This document shows, in pieces, positions 58,601 through 64,000 of a stretch of DNA of 64,000 nucleotides (its first letter is position 1; each line of letters begins with the position of its first letter). The position numbers and the translations under genes were made by a program. The notes below the pieces were generated by a model. The model was not told where the DNA came from. It saw only the letters and a list, made by a program, of their open reading frames with translations, and did no database searches. Source of the stretch: Mesocentrotus franciscanus (lineage: Eukaryota > Echinodermata > Echinoidea > Camarodonta > Strongylocentrotidae); the NCBI GenBank assembly GCA_037976565.1, contig CP137685.1, positions 23,639,195 to 23,703,194 of the forward strand. Reading direction: 5' to 3'.

Positions 58601-60456
58601 TTTTGGGGGCAAAGTGCTTTTTTATGCTGAAAAGAAATATTTTTCTAGTAACTTTAAAGATAAAGACCAGTTCTGGTCATGCGATTGCATTGTGAAAGAA
58701 ATGTTGTGAAATCGATCAGAAAAGGTTGATCATCTAGCATATAAGTATTGGTGTGTACTGCAAGGTTCTGGAATCATCAAAATGATAAGAAATTTTGCCC
58801 AGTCTTGGTAAAGTTACAAGCACTGTACAAAGAAAGATGTATATGGGACTACACGACCACGTGCGCGATATCTATTTGGTCCCAATAGATATAATAATTT
58901 ACCAAATATATCAATTAGTAGGCGGTTTCCCGGCAAAATTTGTATCAACACGTATTAGTCAAAACATATTCTTTCACATGATTGGTAATGAGAGCTTCCA
59001 TTTCATTTTTTGAGAGAGAGGCGTTTCTAAAACTGGTCTTTACCTTTAAGTGCGCTGTTTGAGTTGAAGAAAATAGAATAGGTTTTTTGTTAATTAGTGG
59101 TGTCGTGGTCTAGTGGATAAGTGACCGGACTGTGGATCACATGGTTCACAGTTCGAGTCCCGCTGCGGCACTAATGTCGTTTGGCAAGACATTTATCTGC
59201 ATTTGCCACACTCGACCCAGGTGAGGTAGATGTGGTGTATCTGGCAGGAATTAATTATGTGAAATGCTAGAGCGCCAGAGCTGCAGCCATGCTAAAGCCA
59301 GGGTGATAATATTATGGAGCGCCAGGAGTGTCAAGTTTGACAGATATGAACGCTATACAAGAACCAACTATTATTATTATTAATTATAAAATGTGTAATT
59401 TTCCACTCGTCCGTACATTTTCGCAAGACATGAAATCCCGAAGAGTATTACTTTCTCCAGCTTACATACATGTACACCGTGGTTTGTTACATGGCTTATT
59501 GTTATATGGACTCCCTGACTCCCAAATAGGGCGACTGCAGCGGGTCCAACTGAACACTTCTGCAAGACTGATTTGTGGTGTTTGTGGTTGCTCCAAATTC
59601 AAGCCAGGATCACCCCTTTTTTGAGAGACCTATACTGGCTAACCAGTACGCCAACGAATATCATTCAATATTCTGTTGATTGTAAAGCGCTAATCGTTTA
59701 AGCCCCTAGTTATATTGTAGAATTGTTAAAACTCATGTATCACAAACCTACTCACAACCTGCGCAGCTACAAAAGATACTCTATTATTGAAAACCACATC
59801 ACATAAAACAAAAATAACATTGTAAGATAGAACATCTGCATGAACAGACCTAAAACTGTGGAGTAACTTACCGTTAGAAATAAGGGAATCACCATCGTTA
59901 AATACCTTTAAATCAAAACTAAAAACACATCTTTTCATTTAACTTTGTATTGTACTTGTTAAGCACATCAGGAGCTTTTGCAGCGCAGCAGAATATATTT
60001 GCAAATTTTGCATAGAATAGTGACTGCGCTTTATACTCTTAATATTATATAACATTTGTATAGGATTTGTACACCTTGGCGTATTATGCACCCCTATACA
60101 TTCAATGCAAAATGTCTTCTTAATTTCCCGGGCCGTCGAATCGAGGAGGGGGTGTACAATGATATCATACATTAGACTGGATACGCCACTGGTACATTCT
60201 CTGGCTTAAATATGGTGTAATAATTCGAACATTGTTTATTTAAAAGAATAACTGAATGAAGAATGATTTGTATCTGGTTGGCAAAGATGAATAAAATCAG
60301 AGAAAAGGAACTTATTAAATCGGGAAAGTAGAAACATCTTATATACTTACATGGTGAGTCCTCGCATGCATGTGGGCAGACACTGCTGTTGCCGAGATGA
60401 GCCGCGGCCGCCGGGCTGCTGTTGTGGTGTATGGTCGAGCACTGGTAGCAGTACAT
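30600..60456 (-). CDS. DRGX: DRGX (Prrxl1) Paired-like homeobox transcription factor (gene span, seven coding exons)
   Basis: Coding exons in order are 60456-60351, 46642-46554, 45931-45830, 33266-33066, 32178-31997, 31418-31327 and 30871-30600: 1044 bp, 347 residues, every junction GT-AG and phase-consistent. DRGX is a nuclear DNA-binding regulator of dorsal sensory neurons in vertebrates. Evidence: N-terminal MYCYQC resembles vertebrate [23 protein letters not shown] opens the homeodomain (residues 54-113); [19 protein letters not shown] and [12 protein letters not shown] follow, with Gln at homeodomain position 50; a C-terminal OAR-like motif [16 protein letters not shown] (about 291-306) matches the DRGX pattern RTASVAALRMKAREHS. 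Introns fall after homeodomain residues 12 and 46, the latter classic for the Paired-like class. It is about 85 residues longer than human DRGX. Introns 1 (13.7 kb) and 3 (12.6 kb) are very large. Confidence 0.92.
31327..31418 (-). CDS. DRGX: DRGX coding exon 6
   Basis: 92 bp between acceptor TCTTACAG and donor GTTGGT; phase 2 in, phase 1 out, which fits both neighbours. It encodes a low-conservation linker including [20 protein letters not shown]. Confidence 0.82.
31450..31660. repeat. DRGX: short dispersed repeat in DRGX intron 5
   Basis: It begins AAAGGCGAGGCATTCTACTG and includes CTGCCATCTGCTGC and TGAAAATACATTA blocks shared with 28640-28790. A central GCATCACTAAGTGATGATGC palindrome is present. 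Confidence 0.55.
31997..32178 (-). CDS. DRGX: DRGX coding exon 5
   Basis: 182 bp; acceptor TATGGATAG, donor GTGAGC; phase 0 in, phase 2 out. It encodes an acidic start ([13 protein letters not shown]) and a Pro/Ala/Ser-rich region with [10 protein letters not shown]. Confidence 0.88.
32828..33042. mobile_element. MITE with strong hairpin next to DRGX exon 4
   Basis: The ends CCTTCACGGTTA and TAACCGTGAAAGG are inverted. GGCCGCCATTTTAATTTGCAG near the left end mirrors the GCGCCATTTTAAATTACGAG side of the right arm. Inside is a perfect 18-bp stem (CATTTTAAATTACGAGTA, 32953-32970, with its complement at 32982-32999) and an 11-nt loop. The right end is 24 bp from the exon 4 donor at 33065. Confidence 0.65.
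33066..33266 (-). CDS. DRGX: DRGX coding exon 4 (recognition helix)
   Basis: 201 bp, phase 0 at both ends; acceptor TTGATTAAAG, donor GTGAGT. It opens [18 protein letters not shown], the end of homeodomain helix 3 with Gln50, and continues with a Ser/Glu-rich acidic linker. Confidence 0.95.
33431..33571. mobile_element. short TIR element carrying TTAGGG repeats
   Basis: The ends are inverted: CGGAGTCGGGCTAACTCGGAC and the complement of GTCCAAGTTAGCCCGAATCCG, 19 of 21 matching. They are flanked by direct ATAATA (33425-33430 and 33572-33577). The middle holds seven GTTAGG-phase telomere-type repeats (about 33482-33524) and then degenerate TTTGGGG/TTCGGG units. The element lies 165 bp upstream of DRGX exon 4, in intron 3. 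Confidence 0.75.
33600..35150 (-). other. DRGX: DRGX intron 3, nothing recognised
   Basis: AT-rich intronic sequence. A GC-richer island at about 34280-34560 is non-repetitive, with open frames on both strands but no homology signal. It could be a regulatory element. Confidence 0.4.
35160..35880 (+). mobile_element. decayed non-LTR retrotransposon fragment (CR1-like)
   Basis: About 35688-35880 encodes, with a stop and frame changes, [37 protein letters not shown] and QKKIIRII, the familiar C-terminal reverse transcriptase signature of CR1-like elements. The 35160-35670 part is open for long stretches but not recognised and may or may not belong to the same insertion. Confidence 0.6.
35966..36587. 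repeat. large palindrome, 182-bp arms
   Basis: Left arm 35966-36147 (from TTTACACCTAGAAAATTGCT to CTTGCGCCAAAGT) and right arm 36406-36587 are reverse complements with only scattered mismatches, around a 258-bp spacer. The spacer holds a (CA)n tract. No target duplication was identified. It could be a fold-back element or an inverted duplication. Confidence 0.85.
36600..38460 (-). other. DRGX: DRGX intron 3, nothing recognised
   Basis: AT-rich unique-looking intronic DNA with no bounded repeat or RNA gene found. Confidence 0.5.
38468..38645 (+). repeat. tRNA-headed SINE, short
   Basis: Head GGCGTCGTAGGCGAGTGG, weak B box GGGTTTGATGCCC, then GAGCAAGGCACTTAATCTAC. It is closest to the 9538 subtype. 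Confidence 0.75.
39066..39491. mobile_element. TIR element, second TTAAAG family, copy 1
   Basis: Left TTAAAGGTACTATGTCCCAT and right GGGACATAGTATCTTTAA are inverted. The block TTGTACCGAATGGTCGTA and the stretch GTGTCTGACAGTGAAGTCTA through CAAAGTTCTACAGAATTTGA are shared with about 56277-56623. Non-coding. Confidence 0.8.
39500..40500 (-). other. DRGX: DRGX intron 3, nothing recognised
   Basis: A (TG/CA)-rich stretch at about 39580-39650; otherwise unique-looking. Confidence 0.45.
40537..40601. repeat. (AAT)n microsatellite
   Basis: About 21 uninterrupted AAT units. Confidence 0.95.
40849..41001. mobile_element. hAT (Charlie-like) MITE, 153 bp
   Basis: The ends CAGTGATTCTCAACC and GGTTGAGAAGCTCTG form a TIR of the well-known hAT-Charlie type. 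They are flanked by 8-bp repeats matching at 7 of 8 (AATTAAGG at 40841-40848, GATTAAGG at 41002-41009). No coding capacity. Confidence 0.85.
41010..44797 (-). other. DRGX: DRGX intron 3, low-repeat stretch
   Basis: No exon or RNA gene found. Positions 41700-42650 are unusually free of repeats and GC-richer (for example GGTTTCGTCGTCAAATTCGG and ATGACTATGGAGGACCCATG), so they are a candidate regulatory island. An (AAAC)n tract lies at about 44435-44525. Confidence 0.4.
44798..45102. mobile_element. MITE, GGGGTGTTTCACAAAG family, copy 1
   Basis: Left GGGGGGTGTTTCACAAAGA and right TCTTTGTGAAACACCCCCC are inverted, with further inverted AAGTTGAACTTA/TAAGTCCAACTT words just inside. 305 bp, non-coding; target duplication unclear. 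Confidence 0.8.
45410..45420 (-). terminator. Pol III T-run for tRNA-Met
   Basis: On the minus strand a run of ten or more T begins about 9 nt after the tRNA 3' end, a standard RNA polymerase III stop. Confidence 0.85.
45430..45502 (-). tRNA. tRNA-Met (elongator), anticodon CAT
   Basis: The 73-nt minus-strand sequence starts GCCTCGTTAGCGCAGTAGG and ends CCTCACATGGGGCA. It closely matches the animal elongator tRNA-Met: A box TAGCGCAGTAGG, anticodon loop CTCATAA (anticodon at 45467-45469), B box GTTCGATCC. The acceptor stem pairs throughout with two G-U pairs. No intron. It lies in DRGX intron 3 on the same strand, about 330 bp past the exon 3 donor. Unlike the SINE heads it has a complete cloverleaf and a terminator, so it looks functional. 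Confidence 0.95.
45830..45931 (-). CDS. DRGX: DRGX coding exon 3 (homeodomain helices 1-3)
   Basis: 102 bp, phase 0 both sides; acceptor TTCCTTGGCAG, donor GTAACT. It encodes 34 homeodomain residues including [20 protein letters not shown] and INLTEARVQ. Confidence 0.96.
46132..46407. mobile_element. MITE, GGGGTGTTTCACAAAG family, copy 2
   Basis: Same ends as 44798-45102. Inside, AACTATGGCAGGCCGTTCAT and its exact complement ATGAACGGCCTGCCATAGTT extend the inverted repeat to about 65 bp per side. It lies in DRGX intron 2. Confidence 0.82.
46554..46642 (-). CDS. DRGX: DRGX coding exon 2 (start of homeodomain)
   Basis: 89 bp; acceptor TTTACTCATGTAG, donor GTATGA. It enters with two bases completing a Tyr codon and leaves in phase 0. 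It encodes [20 protein letters not shown] followed by NRTTFTVQQ, aligning with the DFDDGFLRRKQRR region of vertebrate DRGX. Confidence 0.95.
46643..49760 (-). other. DRGX: DRGX intron 1, 3' part
   Basis: Contains CT/GA microsatellites (47240-47330, 47810-47930, 48400-48510) and a GC-richer non-repetitive block at about 48550-48770. Long open frames here follow the CT tracts and are not genes. Confidence 0.5.
49770..50300. promoter_or_regulatory. candidate homeodomain-bound enhancer in DRGX intron 1
   Basis: A repeat-free block with TAATTGCATTA (50175-50185) and TAATTGAATTA (50214-50224), both TAAT-NNN-ATTA paired-class dimer sites, the second an exact P3 match for a Gln50 homeodomain. Nearby are GGTAATTAAGCC and CCTAATTAGGCC and the palindrome CACGATAATAATCGTGG. 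Enhancer status is inference; conservation in another species would be the test. Confidence 0.35.
50300..51345 (-). other. DRGX: DRGX intron 1, CT-rich and AT-rich DNA
   Basis: A C/T-rich patch at 50570-50740 with a short repeated TTTAAATTCGCACTC word; otherwise nothing recognisable. Confidence 0.5.
51345..52090. repeat. degenerate CT-rich minisatellite
   Basis: Imperfect repetition of blocks such as ATACCAGCTTCCCCATCTCC with TTACCCCTCTCTCCATCTCC, and ACTGATACCACCTTCC. One block starts near 51694 and again near 51905, a spacing of about 210 bp, with shorter spacings elsewhere. Confidence 0.75.
52291..52301. promoter_or_regulatory. TAATTGCATTA paired-class dimer motif
   Basis: The same 11-mer as at 50175-50185, in a repeat-poor block at 52260-52370 that also has CTCATTATTACAGCCATAAT. 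Binding is untested. Confidence 0.25.
52370..53215 (-). other. DRGX: DRGX intron 1, nothing recognised
   Basis: AT-rich, no bounded feature found. Confidence 0.5.
53220..54460 (+). mobile_element. 5'-truncated L1/Tx1-like non-LTR retrotransposon
   Basis: The open frame 53512-54120 (202 codons) encodes the C terminus of an L1/Tx1-type polyprotein: [19 protein letters not shown], then a [18 protein letters not shown] zinc-knuckle (C-x2-C...H-x4-C) and IWSRLTDWL. Upstream, frame-broken text such as FGKLF and [12 protein letters not shown] (53290-53400) belongs to the same ORF. An AATAAA near 54449 marks the 3' end. It lies antisense to DRGX in intron 1. Confidence 0.8.
54500..55920 (-). other. 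DRGX: DRGX intron 1, low-repeat stretch
   Basis: No exon found. Positions 55130-55620 are repeat-free, with words such as TTAATGGCACCGCGCGCGG and GCGCTAATGATAGCAGAGCG, and are a second enhancer candidate. Confidence 0.35.
55925..56143. mobile_element. palindromic element with 14-bp flanking repeats and A-tract
   Basis: AATTATTCCAGTTT occurs at 55925-55938 and again at 56130-56143. Between them lies a palindrome (left CCTCTTTTCATG...GTGACAATATGA; right TCATATTGTCAC...GAAAGGAGG) that ends in AAGAAAAAAAA. It is related to 26510-26745. Confidence 0.7.
56277..56623. mobile_element. TIR element, second TTAAAG family, copy 2 (5' truncated)
   Basis: From CTTGTACCGAATGGTCGTA to GGCTGCAAAAGGGATACACT and AACTTTAA it follows 39180-39491 with moderate divergence. 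Confidence 0.75.
56746..56957. repeat. tandem duplication, 115-bp period
   Basis: TCTTGAGCAGGAAATAAGTA at 56746 recurs as TCTTAAGTAGGAAATAAGTA at 56861, and both continue through GGCGGGAGTCTAATACGGAT to AACTAGACAGCC. Confidence 0.9.
56960..58650 (-). other. DRGX: DRGX intron 1, 5' part
   Basis: A short (GA)n at 56970-56992 and three CCCACGAGAC words at about 57659-57706; otherwise nothing recognisable. Confidence 0.5.
58654..59049. mobile_element. TIR element (TTAAAG family), copy 2
   Basis: Full-length relative of 12043-12438 with ends TTAAAGATAAAGACCAGTTC and AACTGGTCTTTACCTTTAA. A 72-codon open frame in it is shared text of the repeat and not a gene. Confidence 0.82.
59099..59382 (+). 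repeat. tRNA-headed SINE, near full length
   Basis: Head GGTGTCGTGGTCTAGTGG, B box GTTCGAGTCCC, body TTTGGCAAGACATTTATCTG and CGACCCAGGTGAGG, then TGCTAGAGCGCCAGAGCTGC, GCGCCAGGAGTGTCAAG, GAACGCTATACAAGAACC and (ATT)n. The best reference copy for the family in this window. Confidence 0.88.
59400..59945 (+). mobile_element. non-LTR retrotransposon C-terminal fragment (CR1/L2-like)
   Basis: Frame-broken text reads [26 protein letters not shown], then [15 protein letters not shown] and [15 protein letters not shown], and lastly [20 protein letters not shown]. This is the standard end of CR1/L2-type reverse transcriptase ORFs. It directly follows the SINE tail and is inactive. Confidence 0.75.
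60351..60456 (-). CDS. DRGX: DRGX coding exon 1
   Basis: The ATG is at 60456-60454 with A at -3, and an in-frame TAA lies 12 nt upstream, so this start is fixed. It encodes [20 protein letters not shown] and a Cys-containing tail CPHACEDSP, leaving in phase 1 at the strong donor GTAAGT. The one leftover base plus two from exon 2 give Tyr. Confidence 0.9.
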
Positions 60457-60556
60457 GTTGGTCGGCCCTTAGTTGAGATACGGGACAGTCAAAACCTTCT
60501 CCGGACGAGTTTTGGCTGCTTCTCCGACCACCAAACCGTGATGCACTCCGCGTAGA
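60457..60556 (-). other. DRGX: DRGX 5' UTR part and possible acceptor
   Basis: An acceptor-like TTTTCTACCATAG ends at 60557 on the minus strand, 100 nt before the ATG. A strong donor-like GAG|GTAAGC lies at 61556/61555 in the GC-richer block upstream. Together they could define a spliced 5' UTR with a 1-kb first intron, which is inference from splice signals only. Confidence 0.35.
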
Positions 60557-60559
60557 CTA

Positions 60560-61390
60560 TGGTAGAAAACATGAATTATCTCACAGTAATTGTAGTAAGG
60601 GATATTGACAACACTAAGATTCAAGGGGTAGGCCTATGAGTGGCATTGAAGCAAAGTTTTTTAGAATGCATTTCGTCGATTTGGACTTCTATTGTGAAAC
60701 GTATATATTATACAATTTTCTGTATCTTGAATACACTTAATGATAAACATAAAATAGACTTTTACAGTAAATAAGTCATCTTTATCTCAGTAATTGAAAT
60801 ACGGAGATGTGGCAATTAAAAAACCCAGATCATCTGGTAAAGGAAACCTCTACTAAAAAAAAAATGGCGAGGTTTAGAGGAGATGGGCACTTCGTCGAAA
60901 GGCAGCAGATAATTTTCAAACTCCTGTTTCGAGATATTTATAGATTGTTCAAGATCGACAGCGAAAACCCATAAATTACCCTTGTAATCAACATTAATTG
61001 TTTACTGCTTCTCAGATGGCTGAACAGTGAAGAACTAACCAAAAATTGTAATGCCCTTCCTCTAAGCACGAGAAAAAGGTTTCTGGTTTAATGAACACAA
61101 GATGGCTTCATTATTTTGCTTTTTTTCTTAAAGCGTAGGAGTTATGACGTTCTTACCAGTAACAAAATAGTCACAATTGGAACGAAATGATGTAATTTAA
61201 ACTGACGCATCCAGGATCAAGAGAAAATATGCGATGTAACAGGCGCCTATAAATATCCTCACGTTGTAAAGAAACCCGAAATACTTAAATCAACCCGTAC
61301 TTCTTGATGCGGAACATGTGAAGATGATTAGCTATTATAGTTCCGAGCAGAGATAAGCTTAGAGTCCACTTCTGTATTTATTCCTAAACA
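60560..61390. other. upstream of DRGX, nothing recognised
   Basis: No repeat or RNA gene found. A TATAAATA at about 61250 is oriented for the plus strand and cannot be assigned to DRGX. Confidence 0.4.
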
Positions 61391-61399
61391 TTTAGTATG

Positions 61400-61740
61400 C
61401 TTAGCGCAGTATATGAGCAGCCACGGACGACGAATGAAGATAGCAGACGACAAAGCTTGTCATTTTCTTGGAGGGCGCGAAAATGGAAATGACCGGTGCG
61501 GACTGTGTCGATGGAGACGATGGGAAAGTGATTCCACTCGCTAGACACCGCTTACCTCGCTCGCTTGTATCGCCCAGCGGTGTCGCCTGCTTTGTGGATG
61601 CGCAAGACAATTTGCGCATTCGTCACTGGCATGTGCCGCGACTAATGGGCAAATCACAGCCGCATTTGATATCGACTCTGTGTGCAAGATACCTCATACC
61701 TTTCTCAAAACCCCTTGTTCAAGCGCAATTTTAGGCACAG
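61400..61740 (-). promoter_or_regulatory. candidate DRGX promoter / first-exon region
   Basis: A GC- and CpG-richer block in otherwise AT-rich DNA, with paired GCGCAAGACAATTTGCGCA palindromic words (about 61600-61619) and the donor-like GAGGTAAGC on the minus strand. An 88-codon plus-strand frame (61468-61734) shows no family signature. Confidence 0.3.
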
Positions 61741-61744
61741 CATT

Positions 61745-64000
61745 TACGACGGGTTTCTAACTTGTAACTACTCGTGGTCTTTGTGATATTGAAATTATAA
61801 AACTCGAATACAAATCACGAATATGTACTTTTAATTTGAAAGCAATTAAGAAAAAAAAGAGTAATTTTTCCTTCTTTCTAGCGTTATGTTTGATATTGAA
61901 ATTCAATATTATTCATTCAACGACGTATCATGGGGGGCTGAAGGCACGAGTCCCATCACAAATTAAGAGTGTCCCTACGGACACTTTTGAAAAAGTGTGA
62001 TAAAATAATAAAATGAATTTATTTTGTGCTTAGTAACAATATGCTTCGTAATGCAGGAGAATAATATTCACTAACTATAAGCTATGATCAATAATCTATA
62101 AGTAATCCAAATGAATCCACCTGATTTAGGCGATAACAGATACGATACTTGTTTAGCAATTCATAATGAAATCGCATCAAAGTCTTTCTTTATAAGTTAG
62201 TTTGGAACATTCTCCTGAGTATCCATATAATCTTCAACATAAAATGCAGTTTTCTCTGTTTATAGATTATATATCATTGAAGTAAATATTTTTATGACAC
62301 AAAATTTTCTGCACAACTTCCATCGTTCATGATCTACTGATGATCCGCTTCCTGATATAACTTACTTATCTCTGGATCCGATCAAAGTCCGATGATAGAT
62401 CGGATATCAATTTCGGCAAGATGGAAGAACGCTCACGGGATATTTCTTCGGGAAATATCCAATGAAAAACATAATCAAATGATGTCGAACGTGATTCAAT
62501 TCATACTTCAGCCCAAACAGAATGATGATTGACTCAGATATGTAATTTTTTTGATCGATATGTGTAGATTCATATCGAAGATAAACGAGGTTTCTAACTG
62601 ACCCCAAGTAGCATATTGTATATACATTTACAGGCCTTTATGCATGATACAAAAACAGACATAAAAATCTCCTAAATTTAGTATAGCAACTAGTAGGGTC
62701 TATACAGATTTCTAACGGGGACTTGAAGAATAAGTAGTCCTGATTTTAAGAACTGGGGGGGGGGAGGTAGAGAGTAAATGTGGTTTCAACGAAGGGCAAC
62801 CAAAGTTTCTTGTATATACACGGTAATTCTCTGTCACGGTAGGAATCCGTAAATGCATCGATCGAGTCAATGTCATACCCTTTTGATATAGGTTACAAGT
62901 GGTGATTCGGCGTCTTAATCGACTAAAACCACACTTTTTGCTTTTAAAGCCTGTCTGCACTAGTTTGGCCAGGAGGGATTATACCTTACAGCGTGGTCAC
63001 TGACAGGTGGTTATCTCATCAACTCAGCTCTCAATTAACATAAGAAAAAGAGGATCATGGGGGACCAACGGGCACCGCTTAGGCATTGTTTTCTATATAA
63101 AGGGAGCAAGTAGCTACAAGTAGTGCAGTGGGGCTTTAAAGCTAGTTCAGACATGCTTTAAATACATGTTACTATGCTATTTGGTATGTAACCAAAACGT
63201 ACATCAATGATGTTTAATAAAATACATTTTAAGACAATCAACATGACAGAGAAGACAAAATTAATTGAAATGAACTCTACGAAAGACATTCTAAAAAAAG
63301 CATTGTGTTGTTGTTTGCATGGTAATTATATATATATATATTTCATGTTTGGAATCTTCAATTAATCATCGGTAGACTCGACTGCGTGTTGCACACGTCA
63401 CTTTGTACAAAATAATGTTAATTAAAGTGACTCGGTAACATTGTTGAAGGTTGATGAAAAAACTGCGTAATTTTTGTATCAAATGTTACTTATTATGTTC
63501 CTTCTACTGTACTAACCCTCTAGCATGCAAAAAATCCTGAAAAAATTCTCAAATAACAAAGATATTTATGGTGTTCTTAGACGGCGTCACTGGTCAACAC
63601 CTTCTAACAGTAAATTCTCCCAACCATTTTTGAATTTTCCCAACCGTTTTTCCATGAAAATAAGACATAAGACAGGTTTTTAAAATCTTTCAACACTTAA
63701 ATGTCTAGAATGATATATAGAGCCAATTCATAGTTTTGTACATTCACCTAAAATGTAATTAAATTGTTATAATATAGTTGGGAGAAATAAGGAATCGATC
63801 AGATCAGTATTTCCCAATTTTTATCATTAATAATGGTCTGTTTTCACTCAAACTTTCAGATTATCTTTAATTTTACATCTAGCATTGAAGTCACTACCTT
63901 AGCACCATTTTCTCTCATCTGAACAATGTTACCAAGTCCCATTAATTACTAAGAAGACCTATAACATAAATGACGAAATCACATGCAAGCAAGCGTGGCA
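61745..64000. other. intergenic, nothing recognised
   Basis: AT-rich sequence. A short hairpin GTGTCCCTACGGACAC (61970-61985) and a (TA)n near 63330 are the only visible structures. Confidence 0.5.

Noticed and set aside
59099..59172. tRNA gene on the plus strand (and similar heads at 9538, 15150, 20381, 27922, 38468)
   Set aside because: A and B boxes are present but the cloverleaf is broken and each continues into a shared SINE body with ATT tail.
61468..61734. 88-codon plus-strand frame upstream of DRGX
   Set aside because: No family signature; better explained as a CpG-richer promoter/first-exon region of DRGX.

Overview
Animal genomic DNA: genes with many GT-AG introns, TTAGGG-type tracts, a eukaryotic elongator tRNA-Met gene with a Pol III T-run, tRNA-headed SINEs, many DNA-transposon MITEs and remnants of several non-LTR retrotransposons. 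Gene content and repeat style suggest a marine invertebrate deuterostome, most likely an echinoderm and perhaps a sea urchin. That placement is inference from repeat style and should be checked by similarity search. There is no bacterial, CRISPR or operon content.

Region 1 (1-5588) is intergenic. It holds a degenerate inverted copy of a TIR repeat, a GA microsatellite, a SINE split by a Harbinger-type MITE with TAA target duplication, and a 1.07 kb hAT-type non-autonomous element with an exact 8-bp target duplication.

Region 2 (5589-26423, plus strand) is a tandem pair of six-exon genes for integral-membrane, histidine-box di-iron enzymes of the sterol desaturase / fatty acid hydroxylase superfamily. 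Copy A is 5589-14285 and copy B is 19466-26423. Intron positions and phases are identical in both. Copy A lacks one base in exon 4, which would cut the protein between histidine boxes 2 and 3. Its terminal exon tail and 3' flank are also partly repeated in tandem. Between the copies lie SINEs, a TC microsatellite and a 140-bp tandem satellite.

Region 3 (30600-60456, minus strand) is a Paired-like homeobox gene that I reconstruct exon by exon as DRGX (Prrxl1): seven coding exons, 347 aa, all splice phases consistent. It has an N terminus like vertebrate DRGX, a homeodomain split at positions 12/13 and 46/47, and a C-terminal OAR motif. Introns 1 and 3 exceed 12 kb. They contain an elongator tRNA-Met gene, large palindromes, MITEs, retrotransposon remnants and AT-rich low-repeat islands with paired-class TAAT-NNN-ATTA sites that could be enhancers.

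Region 4 (60457-64000) is upstream of DRGX, with a possible 5' UTR exon and a GC-richer promoter candidate; the rest looks unique and featureless.

No new multi-gene system is visible. The most unusual signals are several TIR elements whose interiors are tandem arrays (including TTAGGG repeats), the MITE pair bracketing the DRGX homeodomain exon and the tRNA gene, and a palindromic element flanked by 14-bp direct repeats with an A-tract.
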